Shown in pieces: positions 35,075-45,078 of a stretch of DNA of 64,000 nt (positions are counted from its first letter, which is position 1; each line of letters begins with the position of its first letter). The translations under genes were made by a program, and so were the position numbers. Below the pieces are notes generated by a model. That model was not told the origin of the DNA. It saw only the letters and a list, made by a program, of their open reading frames with translations, and did no database searches. The DNA is from Fluviicola sp. (lineage in GTDB: Bacteria > Bacteroidota > Bacteroidia > Flavobacteriales_D > Crocinitomicaceae), in NCBI GenBank assembly GCA_002734065.2, contig NVXU02000030.1, positions 62,001 to 126,000 of the forward strand. Reading direction: 5' to 3'.

Positions 35075-37285
35075 TTACTCTTCAACATGCCTCACTACCC
35101 TCTGAACTCCTTCCACTTGTTCAAACTTCCGCATCAATGTATCAAGATGTTCGGTATCAAAGACCAAAACCTTCATATTTCCGACGAAAATACCGTCATT
35201 GGTCTCAAAAGAGATGGATTTCATGTTGACATTGTGCTCATGTGTAACAATGTTGGTGATTTTATTAACGATACCCATGCTGTCAATGCCATGAACTGTG
35301 ATGGACGCCAAGTTTTCTTTTAAATCAGTATTTTTCCATGTTGCTTTAATGCAACGATACGCCATTTTAGACAATAAATGTTCCGCATTGGGGCAACTGT
35401 ATCGGTGGATTTTAATGCCGTCGTTGATGGTCACGAAACCAAAAACTTTATCGCCTGGAATTGGACTGCAACAAGCCGCCATCGTGTAATCGATGTTCTT
35501 GAAATCGTCTCCGATGAGAATCGTGTCTTTTTTAGAGTCAATTTTAGTAAAAATCGTCTGACTCTTCTTCATTTTACGAACAGAAGGCTTTTTTTCTAAA
35601 TGGAGAATGCCATTCTTGTTCTCAATTTCGCGCAACTTGCGTAAATCTATTTTTCCTTTGGCAATTCTGAAGTAAAGTTCCGTTGCATTCGGCATTTTGA
35701 AGAATTTCTCCAAAACACTGACATTCTCCGAAATAAAACGGATATGATGCTGCTTGAATTTACGGTCTAAAATCTCTTTTCCGTCTAAAGCAATGGCTCT
35801 TCTGACCTCATTCAGCGAAGTTTTTATTTTTTGCTTGGCGCGAGAAGTTACCACGTATTTCAACCATTCGTCGTTCGGTTTTTGCTTGGTAGAGGTTATA
35901 ATTTCAACTTGATTACCACTTTCTAACTGATGACTCAATGGCACCAATCTATTATTTACCTTTGCTCCGATGCACTTATCACCAATATCTGTGTGAATGT
36001 CATAGGCGAAATCCAAAATGGTTGCTCCGGTTGGCAGAACACGCAAATCTCCTTGCGGAGTGAAAATATAAATCTCATCGGTAAATAAATTCAGCTTAAA
36101 TTCATTGATAAAATCCATTGCATCCAACTCAGGATTTTCCATTAACTCGCGTATTTCAGAAACCCAACGGTCGAATTTATTGTCTCCTTTTTTCGATTCT
36201 TTGTAGCGATAATGTGCTGCCAATCCTTTTTCTGCAACCTCATCCATACGTTCAGAACGAATCTGAACCTCTACCCACTTCCCTGTTCTTGACATCACAG
36301 TTGTGTGCAAAGATTCGTAGCCATTTGCTCTAGGTGTGGAAATCCAATCACGTAATCTATCAGGACTAGGTTGGTAAAAGTCAGTGACCAATGAATAAAT
36401 TCTCCAGCAATCTGGCTTTTCTAACTCAGGTGGAGTATCAACAATGATGCGTATGGCAAAAATGTCATATACTTCTTCAAAAGGAACGCCTTTGGTCGTC
36501 ATTTTTCTCCAAATAGAGGAAATAGCTTTGGTTCTGACCTTTATTTTGAAAATATATCCTTCGTGCAACAATGCCTCACGAATAGGTTGCGTAAACTTTC
36601 GAATGAATCGAGTACGTGCATCTTTCGTTAACTTTAATTTATTTTCTATTTCCTCATAAATTTTAGGTTCTGTGTAGAGAAAAGCCAAGTCTTCCAACTC
36701 TGTTTTAACAGAATACAGGCCTAAACGATGTGCTAACGGAGCATACAAGAATTTCGTTTCAGAAGCGATTTTCAGTTGCTTATCATGAGGCATACTGCCT
36801 AATGTTCGCATGTTATGCAATCGATCGGCAAGCTTTATTAAAACAACGCGAATATCATCCGAAATGGTCAAAACCATCTTTCTAAAATTCTCCGCTTGAA
36901 TAGAAATTGTCTCGTCAAAAACCTCTGGAATCTTCGTTAAACCGTCTATAATCAGTCGAACTTCTGCGCCAAACAAATCCTCGATGTCTTCCAGAGTAAT
37001 GTGCGTGTCTTCTACCGTATCATGCAATAAAGCACAAACAATTGCGGTAGTCCCCAAGCCCATCTCATCAGCGCAAATTCTTGCCACCGCAATTGGATGA
37101 TAAATATAAGGTTCTCCCGATTTTCGGCGCATTTGAGAATGTGCATCCACCGAAACATCGAAAGCCTTGCGAATAATACGTGTATCTTCTTTGGTTCTTG
37201 TTTTGTGAGAACGCAACAGACCTTTGAAGGCATTGAGAATTTCTTTTCTCTCCTTTTCTAAGTCTATATTTTGTTCTTTGCTCAT
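35075..37285 (-). CDS. RelA/SpoT bifunctional (p)ppGpp synthetase/hydrolase
   Basis: A 736-residue stringent-response enzyme. The HD hydrolase domain is intact (RKSGEPYIYHPIAVARI, ALLHDTVEDT, KLADRLHNMRTLG), the synthetase domain has VYDIFAIRIIVDT and RANGYESLHTTVM, the TGS domain has EIYIFTPQGDLRVLPTGATILDFAYDIHTDIGDKCIGAKVN, and the C-terminal ACT domain ends the protein (LASITVHGIDSMGIVNKITNIVTHE). Both active sites look functional, so it is a Rel/SpoT-type enzyme. It begins 9 bases after the fumarylacetoacetase stop, suggesting cotranscription with an unrelated gene. Confidence 0.94.
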   Translation of the reverse strand: MSKEQNIDLEKERKEILNAFKGLLRSHKTRTKEDTRIIRKAFDVSVDAHSQMRRKSGEPYIYHPIAVARICADEMGLGTTAIVCALLHDTVEDTHITLEDIEDLFGAEVRLIIDGLTKIPEVFDETISIQAENFRKMVLTISDDIRVVLIKLADRLHNMRTLGSMPHDKQLKIASETKFLYAPLAHRLGLYSVKTELEDLAFLYTEPKIYEEIENKLKLTKDARTRFIRKFTQPIREALLHEGYIFKIKVRTKAISSIWRKMTTKGVPFEEVYDIFAIRIIVDTPPELEKPDCWRIYSLVTDFYQPSPDRLRDWISTPRANGYESLHTTVMSRTGKWVEVQIRSERMDEVAEKGLAAHYRYKESKKGDNKFDRWVSEIRELMENPELDAMDFINEFKLNLFTDEIYIFTPQGDLRVLPTGATILDFAYDIHTDIGDKCIGAKVNNRLVPLSHQLESGNQVEIITSTKQKPNDEWLKYVVTSRAKQKIKTSLNEVRRAIALDGKEILDRKFKQHHIRFISENVSVLEKFFKMPNATELYFRIAKGKIDLRKLREIENKNGILHLEKKPSVRKMKKSQTIFTKIDSKKDTILIGDDFKNIDYTMAACCSPIPGDKVFGFVTINDGIKIHRYSCPNAEHLLSKMAYRCIKATWKNTDLKENLASITVHGIDSMGIVNKITNIVTHEHNVNMKSISFETNDGIFVGNMKVLVFDTEHLDTLMRKFEQVEGVQRVVRHVEE

Positions 37286-37294
37286 TCTAAGGGC

Positions 37295-38572
37295 TTACTT
37301 TGCGGGCAATACTTTGGTTGAAACTTCTCCAAACCCAATTCTTACACCGTCTTTTTCAGAAAACCCGCGCATAATGACAGTATCTCCGTCGTTAATGAAC
37401 TTTCGTTCTGTTCCATCAGACATTTTGAATGGTTTTGTCCCTTTCCAAGAAATTTCTAGCATAGAGCCGTACATTCCAACTTCAGGACCTGAAATAGTTC
37501 CAGAACCCATTGCATCCCCGCAATTAATATTGCAACCATTGACTGTGTGATGTGCTAATTGCTGATTCATGTTCCAATACATGTACTTGTAATTCGATTG
37601 CCCAACAATATTTTCTTCGCCATTCTCAGGTTGAATAATCACATCCAATTTAATGTCAATGTGCTTGCTCCCTTCATATTCTAAGTAAGGAAGAATTTTA
37701 GGGTTGTCTTGTTTTGGTCCTGGAATTCTAAACGGCTCCAAGGCATCAATCGTAACAATCCACGGGGAAACGCAAGACGCAAAACTTTTGCCTAAAAAAG
37801 GTCCTAGTGGGACGTATTCCCAACCTTGAATGTCTCTTGCGCTCCAATCATTGAAAAGCGCCATCCCGAAAATGTAATCGTCTGCTTCTTTGGTAGAAAT
37901 AGAATCTCCAAGTGGTTTTCCTTGATAAGTAAAGAAAACTGTTTCCAATTCGAAATCCAATAAGTTAGACTGACCAAAAACAGGAACATCTGCCGTTGGT
38001 GGTTTCTTTTGACCTTTTGGTCTGTGAATAGCAATCCCGGATTCTATAATAGAAGATGCACGTCCGTGATAACCTACAGGAATGTGTTTCCAGTTGGGCA
38101 ATAATGCGTTGTCAGGATCTCTAAACAGACAACCTACATTGAATGCGTGCTGTTCGCTTGAATAGAAATCAGTGTAATCTCTTGTCTGAATAGGAAGCAA
38201 CATTGTAACTTCATCCATTGCTACCAAAATTTGGTTGACGTGGTGCTCATTCTTTTGCAAATCATCATGTTCTGTCGAGAACAACTTAGAAAGTCTATTG
38301 CGCAACTTACGCGTTCCTTCTTTACCTTTCATCATCATTGCATTCAACGAATCAGTATCAAAATCTTCTCTAGTGAAGGGCAGGTTGTCTAAATAACCGA
38401 GAATAAACAAAGCTTTTAAGTCGATTGCGTAGTTTCCTATTCTCGAAGCAACTCTTGGAGAGTTGTCATCCGTTTTGATGATGCCAAAAGGCAAATTTTG
38501 AATTGGAAAATCAGAATTCTGCGAAGTTTCTACCCACGATTTTAAATTTGGATTGTTTGCTGGAATGTTCAT
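37295..38572 (-). CDS. fahA: fumarylacetoacetase
   Basis: A 425-residue enzyme that cleaves fumarylacetoacetate to fumarate and acetoacetate in tyrosine catabolism. The N-terminal SH3-like domain is followed by the catalytic part with RDYTDFYSSEQHAFNVGCLFR, PVGYHGRASSIIESGIAIHRPKGQ, the metal-site Glu residues in LDFELETVFF, FGMALFNDWSARDIQGWEYVPLGPFLGKSFASCVSPWIV and GDAMGSGTISGPE. Length and motifs match the eukaryote-like FAH used by Bacteroidota. It is upstream of relA/spoT in one likely transcript. No other tyrosine-pathway gene is visible. Confidence 0.93.
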   Translation of the reverse strand: MNIPANNPNLKSWVETSQNSDFPIQNLPFGIIKTDDNSPRVASRIGNYAIDLKALFILGYLDNLPFTREDFDTDSLNAMMMKGKEGTRKLRNRLSKLFSTEHDDLQKNEHHVNQILVAMDEVTMLLPIQTRDYTDFYSSEQHAFNVGCLFRDPDNALLPNWKHIPVGYHGRASSIIESGIAIHRPKGQKKPPTADVPVFGQSNLLDFELETVFFTYQGKPLGDSISTKEADDYIFGMALFNDWSARDIQGWEYVPLGPFLGKSFASCVSPWIVTIDALEPFRIPGPKQDNPKILPYLEYEGSKHIDIKLDVIIQPENGEENIVGQSNYKYMYWNMNQQLAHHTVNGCNINCGDAMGSGTISGPEVGMYGSMLEISWKGTKPFKMSDGTERKFINDGDTVIMRGFSEKDGVRIGFGEVSTKVLPAK

Positions 38573-38585
38573 AATTATTTATTTT

Positions 38586-38656
38586 AGTAGTTAAGAAGGT
38601 CAGAAGAAAGGAGTTAAGAAGTTGTACAATCTTAACTGCTCATATTCTTAACTACT
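38586..38656. repeat. inverted repeat between ychF and fahA
   Basis: AGTAGTTAAGAA (38586-38597) pairs exactly with TTCTTAACTACT (38645-38656), and further GTTAAGAAG / CTTAAC units lie between them. The repeats lie after the ychF stop and before the fahA start. A T-run suited to a terminator is not clear; they look like AT-rich simple repeats forming a hairpin. Confidence 0.6.
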
Positions 38657-38670
38657 TAACTTCTCATTTT

Positions 38671-39768
38671 TTACACGTTAAATCGGAAGTGCATTACATC
38701 GCCATCTTCCACTATATATTCTTTACCTTCTACTCTAAATTTACCGGCTTCTTTTACAGCATTTTCACTGCCATATTCAATGAAATCGTTGTATTTCATT
38801 ACTTCTGCACGAATAAAACCTTTTTCGAAGTCTGTATGAATGACACCTGCCGCTTGTGGAGCAGTCATTCCTTTTTTTATCGTCCATGCACGGACTTCTT
38901 TAACACCTGCTGTGAAATATGTATCTAAATTAAGGAGAGCGTAAGCAGAACGAATTAAACGATTAACACCTGCTTCTTCCAGTCCTAATTCCTCTTGGAA
39001 CATTTGACGTTCTTCGTAAGTATCTAAATCCATAATATCCGCCTCGATAGCAGCTCCAATAATCAAGACTTCTGCGCTCTCATTTTTCACGGATTCTATC
39101 ACTGCATCAACGTGTGCGTTACCATCTTTCACGGAAGATTCATCCACATTGCAGAGGTACATTACCGGTTTGCTGGTGATTAGCTGCATTTTATCGACAG
39201 TTCCTTGCTCTTTCTCGTCAAACTCCATGGAGCGAATAGATTCTCCCGCTTCCAAAGTTGCTTTTATTTTTTGAGCAATTTCGTATTCTTTTATGAGGTC
39301 TTTATCGCCCGATTTAACGGCGCGAGACATTGTCGAAATCTTTTTATCAATGCTTTCTAAATCTTTCAATTGCAATTCGATATCGATTACTTCTTTATCT
39401 CTAACTGGGTCGATAGAACCTTCAACGTGAATAATATTGTCATCATCAAAACATCGCAAGACGTGAATAATTGCATCCGTTTCTCTGATATTTGCCAAGA
39501 ATTGATTGCCTAAACCTTCTCCTTTTGATGCTCCTTTTACCAAACCTGCAATGTCCACAATTTCCATTGTTGTTGGCAGCACCTTTTCAGGATTGACCAA
39601 TTTCTCTAGTTTCTCCAACCTTTCATCTGGAACAGAAATAGTTCCTACATTCGGTTCTATTGTACAAAAAGGGTAATTAGCCGACTGCGCTTTTGCATTC
39701 GATAAACAGTTAAACAACGTTGATTTCCCTACGTTTGGAAGTCCAACAATTCCACATTTTAATGCCAT
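38671..39768 (-). CDS. ychF: redox-regulated ATPase YchF
   Basis: A 365-residue OBG-family P-loop protein. The G1 motif is GLPNVGKSTLFNCLS, followed by NYPFCTIEPNVG, DIAGLVKGASKGEGLGNQFLANIRETDAIIHVLRCF, and the altered specificity motif YLCNVDE in place of NKxD, which explains ATP preference. The C-terminal TGS domain contains EVRAWTIKKGMTAPQAAGVIHTDFEKGFIRAEVM. Length is normal. YchF binds ribosomes and affects stress responses. Confidence 0.96.
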   Translation of the reverse strand: MALKCGIVGLPNVGKSTLFNCLSNAKAQSANYPFCTIEPNVGTISVPDERLEKLEKLVNPEKVLPTTMEIVDIAGLVKGASKGEGLGNQFLANIRETDAIIHVLRCFDDDNIIHVEGSIDPVRDKEVIDIELQLKDLESIDKKISTMSRAVKSGDKDLIKEYEIAQKIKATLEAGESIRSMEFDEKEQGTVDKMQLITSKPVMYLCNVDESSVKDGNAHVDAVIESVKNESAEVLIIGAAIEADIMDLDTYEERQMFQEELGLEEAGVNRLIRSAYALLNLDTYFTAGVKEVRAWTIKKGMTAPQAAGVIHTDFEKGFIRAEVMKYNDFIEYGSENAVKEAGKFRVEGKEYIVEDGDVMHFRFNV

Positions 39769-39784
39769 TAATTTTAATTTTTAA

Positions 39785-39792
39785 CAAAGATA
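39785..39792 (-). promoter_or_regulatory. ychF promoter -7 box
   Basis: Minus-strand TATCTTTG, a full consensus match, 16 bases ahead of the ychF ATG at 39768. The leader would be only about 10 bases. Confidence 0.5.
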
Positions 39793-39890
39793 GAAAAATG
39801 GAGAATTAAAAATGGAGAATTAAGAATTAAGAATTGTTTAAACGGCTATTTCTTCGGAAAAACCGTAGTTTTAGCATTCAAATTCAAATT

Positions 39891-41252
39891 ATGAAATTCT
39901 TATACTTAATTATATTAGGGCTTTTAACTACTAGCTCATTCTCACAGAATGATTCCACTTTTATTCGTTCTATATACAACACAGCACTTTCTGAAGGCAA
40001 GGCATACAATGACCTCAAGAGTCTATGCAAAGATATTGGAGCAAGAATTACAGGTTCTGCAGAAGCCGAAATGGCCATTCTCTGGGGAAAGCAGAAAATG
40101 GAATCCTATGGCTTTGACAAGGTTTATTTGCAAGAAATCACTGTTCCTCACTGGGAACGTGGTACAAAAGAAGCCGGTTGGGTGAAAGATGAGTACAATT
40201 CAATCAAAAAAGTAAACTTATTAGCATTGGGAGGTTCTATTGGGACGAATGGAACAATTGAAGGGGAATTAATAGAATTTTCTTCGCTTGAAGAACTAAA
40301 AAAAGCATCGAAAAAGGATGTCGAAGGCAAAATAGTGTTCATCAATCAGGTGATGGATGAGAAACACATTCAAACTTTCAAAGCCTATGGAGGATGCTAT
40401 CCAGTAAGAGGCAGTGGCGCTGTTGAGGCAAGTAAACTTGGAGCAATTGCTGTTATTATTCGGTCTTTAGGGATACCTGTAGATGAACATCCTCATACAG
40501 GCGTAATGCAATATAATGACAGTGTGAATAAAATTCCTGCGGCAGCAATTTCTACTTTGGATGCCGAAAACATCTCTTTGTGGTTGAAAAAAGAGAAAGC
40601 AAATTTTGTTTTGGAAATGGACTGCAGAAACTATCCTGATGTTAAATCTTACAATGTTATCGGAGAATTAACAGGTAAAAATGCAAATAACATCATCACT
40701 TTTGGTGGACATCTTGATTCCTGGGACACAGGTGAAGGGGCGCATGACGATGGTGCTGGAATTGTTCACACATTAGAAGCCTTGAGAATTCTGAAAGAAT
40801 TAAATTACAAACCAAACAACACTTTGCGTCTCGTTTTCTTTATGAATGAGGAGAATGGCAACCGTGGAGGACAAGATTATGCTGCTTGGGCAAAAAGTAG
40901 AACGAAGGAGAATCATATTCTTGCCTTAGAAAGTGACAGGGGTGGTTTTGCACCACGAGGATTTAATATGGATGGAACACCTGAGCAAATCGCAATGCTT
41001 GCCTCTTTTGCTCCGATTTTCAAAGAATATGATTTGCATATTTTTGAAAAAGGCTATGGTGGCGTTGATATTTCTCCCCTAAAAGAAAGTTTTGAGGGGA
41101 TTCCTTTGGTTGGTTTTGTACCAGATTCTCAGCGCTATTTTGATTTTCATCACTCTCCCAATGATGTCTTTGAAAATGTCAATAAGAGAGAGTTGGAGTT
41201 AGGTTGTGCCGCTATTGCTGCTATGCTGTATTTATTTGATCAAAATTTGTAG
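39891..41252 (+). CDS. secreted M28-family metallopeptidase
   Basis: A 453-residue exported peptidase from the ATG at 39891, where a clean signal peptide begins (MKFLYLIILGLLTTSSFSQ). A protease-associated (PA) domain insertion covers the middle (about 110-230). The M28 zinc site is seen in GGHLDSWDTGEGAHDDGAG and FFMNEENGNRGGQDYA, with further ligands in LESDRGGF and FDFHHSPNDVFENV. The family includes aminopeptidases and glutamate carboxypeptidase-like enzymes. The complete metal site indicates an active enzyme. It is not part of an obvious operon. Confidence 0.88.
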   Translation: MKFLYLIILGLLTTSSFSQNDSTFIRSIYNTALSEGKAYNDLKSLCKDIGARITGSAEAEMAILWGKQKMESYGFDKVYLQEITVPHWERGTKEAGWVKDEYNSIKKVNLLALGGSIGTNGTIEGELIEFSSLEELKKASKKDVEGKIVFINQVMDEKHIQTFKAYGGCYPVRGSGAVEASKLGAIAVIIRSLGIPVDEHPHTGVMQYNDSVNKIPAAAISTLDAENISLWLKKEKANFVLEMDCRNYPDVKSYNVIGELTGKNANNIITFGGHLDSWDTGEGAHDDGAGIVHTLEALRILKELNYKPNNTLRLVFFMNEENGNRGGQDYAAWAKSRTKENHILALESDRGGFAPRGFNMDGTPEQIAMLASFAPIFKEYDLHIFEKGYGGVDISPLKESFEGIPLVGFVPDSQRYFDFHHSPNDVFENVNKRELELGCAAIAAMLYLFDQNL

Positions 41253-41272
41253 TCTTTTTACTTGAAAACGTT

Positions 41273-43159
41273 TTACTTAATAGAATTATACTTTAATTTA
41301 ATCGAATTGTCATCAGGAGCAAGCACTAGAGCTTTTTGGATGGTTCTTTTTGCTTCTTTAACATTTCCTTGAGCTAAGTACATATCACTCATCAATACGA
41401 AATATTCAGAGTAGTTTGGATTCAACTTTTCTCCTGCTTCCATTGAAGAAATGGCATTTTCAATTTGATTCAACTTTAAATAACACACTGCTTTAGATTG
41501 ATAAACTTCTGGAATCTTTGAACGTTTTTCAGCTTTCTCATACTGATGTAATGCTTCATAATACTGATTTTGAGAAAAATAATACTTACCCAGTTGCATC
41601 AAAGGTGCAGCCATCCCTTTATGTACTTTCACTGCTTCTTCAAACACCGCCTTTCCTTTTTCTAATTGACCAAACTCCATATAAGCATTACCTAAGTCAA
41701 GCATTGCTTTCATTGAGCGGTCATAAATTTCAACCGAACGTTTATAATGATACAGAATTTTTTGTTGCTTTGACTTGGTTGGTCTCTTGTAGTATTCATT
41801 GTGCAATAAACTAGCAAAATTATATTGCGTTCTTGCACAATCATCCAATGCTTCTATATCACTTTCAAAAAGTACTTTATTATTTTCCCAAGCTTTACTT
41901 CTGTCAACTGTTTTTGCAAACCCCATAATGAAAAATACTCCAATAATTCCCATGGCAATTTGGGCGTTTTTGTTCTTTAAAATTGAAGACGCTTTTTGAT
42001 TAAAACTACTCTTTGTAACCCGTTCTATCATCGCTACAATTGCAATGATAAAACCAAGGGAAGGAATGAATAAGAATCGTTCGCCCATATAATCTGGTCC
42101 AACTTGAACCACATGTAAATAAACCGAAAGTGTAATGAAGTAAAACAATATTCCAAACAGTAGAACTGACTTCTTTCTGAATTCTCTGACTACTATATAA
42201 AGAAGTCCGAGATGAAATAGAACTGAAATGATTACTAATAAATCTGACCAGCCAACTATGGTTGAATGAGAAAAACCATAATCATGTACAAGTGTGATGG
42301 GAAATATCATCAAACCAATATCTTTTATCAAAATATTGAAAACATTTGGAAGAATTTGCATAAAACTACTGGCACCATGAAGTGGGTTCCCAATAAATCC
42401 ATCTTCTTTGTATTGAAATGATTCTAGTAACTCAGTGACATTGTTTTCAAAAAATGATTCCGAATAGACGTAATATCTGATGGCTAGAAGTACAACTCCT
42501 CCGAAAATTAGTAAACCGTATTTATAATATGATTTGATTTGCTCAGAATTTTTGAAATATGCAATCAGCATAAGAACTCCGACAAAAGTGATTCCATTCT
42601 CCTTAGAAAGAAAAGAGAAAATAATCATAACTAAGGTTAGTAAACCATATATCAGATTGTTTTTCGACTTTTCTAAAAAATTTAAAAAGAAAATCAATGA
42701 ACTGATTCCAAAAATCATAGCTAATATTTCATCTCGAGATTTAATATTCGCAACAACCTCGGTATGAACTGGGTGAATCAAAAACAGCCCAACTATAATG
42801 ATTGAAAAAAGAGTTCCTTTTTCTGGAAACATTAATTTTAAAAAATAGAAAATCAAACAGCAAAGAAGTGCGTAATACAAGACATTCATTACGTGCCCAG
42901 TTTTCGGTGTCATTTCAGACATTTCAATATCAGCAGCAAAGGTTAAAAGTGTAATTGGACGATAACCATATCGGTGTTGGATTTCATCTGACTTAATATT
43001 TCTAAAGAATTCACTTGGACTACTAAGCCCTTTTTGTACACGATCATTTTGAGTAATAACAATGGCGTCATCCCACGCATAATCGTGTTCGAATGTATTC
43101 CCATATTGAATCAAGGCAACTATGAAAATAATGATATATATTCTTATCTTTTTAAACAT
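41273..43159 (-). CDS. TMTC-like membrane glycosyltransferase with C-terminal TPRs
   Basis: A 628-residue protein with about ten membrane helices (residues 1-400) and a TPR tail (about 430-628; LGNAYMEFGQLEKGKAVFEEAVKVH, LMQLGKYYFSQNQYYEALHQYEKAEK, YSEYFVLMSDMYLAQGNVKEAKRTIQKAL). The first loop carries YAWDDAIVITQN, a DD-type acidic pair as in GT-C enzymes, and RPITLLTFAADIE and HPVHTEVVANIKSRDEILA are typical of TMTC-like O-mannosyltransferases. It is the last gene of the epimerase operon and overlaps the preceding gene by one base. A lipid-linked sugar donor and periplasmic acceptor are expected from the family. Confidence 0.72.
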   Translation of the reverse strand: MFKKIRIYIIIFIVALIQYGNTFEHDYAWDDAIVITQNDRVQKGLSSPSEFFRNIKSDEIQHRYGYRPITLLTFAADIEMSEMTPKTGHVMNVLYYALLCCLIFYFLKLMFPEKGTLFSIIIVGLFLIHPVHTEVVANIKSRDEILAMIFGISSLIFFLNFLEKSKNNLIYGLLTLVMIIFSFLSKENGITFVGVLMLIAYFKNSEQIKSYYKYGLLIFGGVVLLAIRYYVYSESFFENNVTELLESFQYKEDGFIGNPLHGASSFMQILPNVFNILIKDIGLMIFPITLVHDYGFSHSTIVGWSDLLVIISVLFHLGLLYIVVREFRKKSVLLFGILFYFITLSVYLHVVQVGPDYMGERFLFIPSLGFIIAIVAMIERVTKSSFNQKASSILKNKNAQIAMGIIGVFFIMGFAKTVDRSKAWENNKVLFESDIEALDDCARTQYNFASLLHNEYYKRPTKSKQQKILYHYKRSVEIYDRSMKAMLDLGNAYMEFGQLEKGKAVFEEAVKVHKGMAAPLMQLGKYYFSQNQYYEALHQYEKAEKRSKIPEVYQSKAVCYLKLNQIENAISSMEAGEKLNPNYSEYFVLMSDMYLAQGNVKEAKRTIQKALVLAPDDNSIKLKYNSIK

Positions 43160-45078
43160 TAGTAATTTTCCAAATAGAAACTGTTATTTTCAAAATCATA
43201 GCGGATGACAAGAGGTAGTTTCTCTGATTCTTTGTAAAAGAAACGAAAAAATGAGACATTTCGGCGAAAAAAATAATGAAAAAAAGGTCTAAGCATTGAT
43301 CGAAAGCCTCGTTTTGGTTGAAATTTACTTGCTCCTAAACTCTTTTTGAGCTCATTGATAGAAATAATAGACAGGGCTTTTTTACCATTTCTATTCCCCA
43401 AATTAATTGCTACTAAGTAAATTAGATTTAATTTAAGTAGTTCCAGAAATAAGTTTCCAGCATCTAATTTGGAAATATCACTTTCTGAAACCACCGATCT
43501 TCTCCAAAACACAAATTCAGACCTAAGTTTCGCAGCTTCAACTTTGTTCGAATTCGCTCTCTGTGGTGTCCAACGACCACTTGACGTATTTAATTTGAAA
43601 TAATTCCTTTGATCTACCTCGTTCTCCAATCCTTGTATAACCTGAACTTGAGACATCCCTTGAAAAATTCGAGATACATCCTCTATTTTATTCAAATTTA
43701 GTATCATTCCAGGTTGCATCCAGGAACAGTAATCAGTAGAACAATGAGCAATTCCAAAACGTAACAAATCATTAATCCTGTTTGAATTATTTATGATCAC
43801 TTTTATTGCTACAGGAGCTCCTTCCAAAATTTCACGAACAGAATGTTCATTAGCAGAAGAACAAACAATCAATACTATCAAATTGTAAAATCGATCTGAT
43901 TTCATTGCCTTCATTGTTACCACCAAATCATTCAATTGATAATCTAAAACCGGTATAACAATAGTAGGACGTTCAAGAAAATCTCGATTGGTTTTGGCGT
44001 ATTGTTCTAACCTAACAGGAGGTGCAGTGATTACTAAAAACCGATTTTCCTCTGTAGGTCGAAGATCTTCTTTTCGATACAAACCAATTTCATCACCAGG
44101 AATCTCAGCTAGTATATTTTGGACGAGTGGATTCATCTTTGCTCCAAATGATTTGAATGCATTGACACCTCTTTTTGAAGTTAAAATGTATTCTGTAGTG
44201 AAATTCTTAATTGGTTTCATACCGAACAAGTCAACACAAAAATCATATTCTTGCAGGGATGGACACCATTTTTTAAGGCAATCTGCAGTTAATTCAAAAT
44301 AGGCATCATAAATTGATTTTGAAGTGGATATTGGTGAAAATTGAGGAATTACTCCATCATAATTCAATTGAACTTGAAATAACCCCGTATTTGTAGCATG
44401 CGTTCCCTCGTCTTCAAAATTCGTAGAAAAAGAAGCATTTGGAAAAACAAAATAACGATCGGAATCAATCAAATAGGTGATGAATTTTTTTTTCCAAGAA
44501 TTATTACCCCATTTCGAAATGTATGCGGGTAAAATCGATTCCATTCCATTCGGGTTATCTTTCAACCATAACTTGAATTTCGACCATTGATCTTTATTCC
44601 AACTTTGACCCCAAGAACTTGCTACTTGAATGAAATGTACGTCGCCTTTATCGTAAATTGGTTCAAAAGGATAAAAATTATTCTCTTCTGATGAATAGGT
44701 AAATAGTGAGACACCTGCAACCTTCTCCTCTTCGGCATAAAAATCATTCGCGAGAACTGAATAGTTATAAAAATTTGGAGCAACAACGATATCATCTTCT
44801 AAAACTATAATCGATTCATAAACATCCGTCAATTCTCCACATTCTAAAACATGTTTTAATAGACCTAATTTTTTAGTTTTTAAATCAATTATTTTTTCTC
44901 CATATTCCCATACAAAAGCATCTGCTGTCTCTTTTACAATTGAATTTTCAGATGCATCAATTGAAATGTATAGTGTGATATTACTGGAAGGATAACTGGC
45001 TTCAGCAATGCTTTTCAAAAGTCTCCGAAGTGATTTTTCACGATTAAACGCTATGACTACAATTGCTGGTTCAATCAT
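43159..45078 (-). CDS. two-domain glycosyltransferase
   Basis: A 639-residue protein. The N-terminal domain (about 1-260) is a GT-A fold: AIVVIAFNREKSLRRLLKSI, LYISIDAS, ESIIVLEDDIVVAPNFYNY (EDD-type metal site) and SSWGQSWNKDQWSKF, similar to GNT-I-like enzymes. A second, more divergent GT2-like domain (about 370-530) begins at RPTIVIPVLDYQLNDLVVTMKAM and includes HCSTDYCSWMQPGMILNL. The C-terminus is basic and aromatic (FHYFFRRNVSFFRFFYKE). It overlaps the dehydrogenase gene by 8 bases. Substrates are unknown. Confidence 0.72.
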   Translation of the reverse strand: MIEPAIVVIAFNREKSLRRLLKSIAEASYPSSNITLYISIDASENSIVKETADAFVWEYGEKIIDLKTKKLGLLKHVLECGELTDVYESIIVLEDDIVVAPNFYNYSVLANDFYAEEEKVAGVSLFTYSSEENNFYPFEPIYDKGDVHFIQVASSWGQSWNKDQWSKFKLWLKDNPNGMESILPAYISKWGNNSWKKKFITYLIDSDRYFVFPNASFSTNFEDEGTHATNTGLFQVQLNYDGVIPQFSPISTSKSIYDAYFELTADCLKKWCPSLQEYDFCVDLFGMKPIKNFTTEYILTSKRGVNAFKSFGAKMNPLVQNILAEIPGDEIGLYRKEDLRPTEENRFLVITAPPVRLEQYAKTNRDFLERPTIVIPVLDYQLNDLVVTMKAMKSDRFYNLIVLIVCSSANEHSVREILEGAPVAIKVIINNSNRINDLLRFGIAHCSTDYCSWMQPGMILNLNKIEDVSRIFQGMSQVQVIQGLENEVDQRNYFKLNTSSGRWTPQRANSNKVEAAKLRSEFVFWRRSVVSESDISKLDAGNLFLELLKLNLIYLVAINLGNRNGKKALSIISINELKKSLGASKFQPKRGFRSMLRPFFHYFFRRNVSFFRFFYKESEKLPLVIRYDFENNSFYLENY

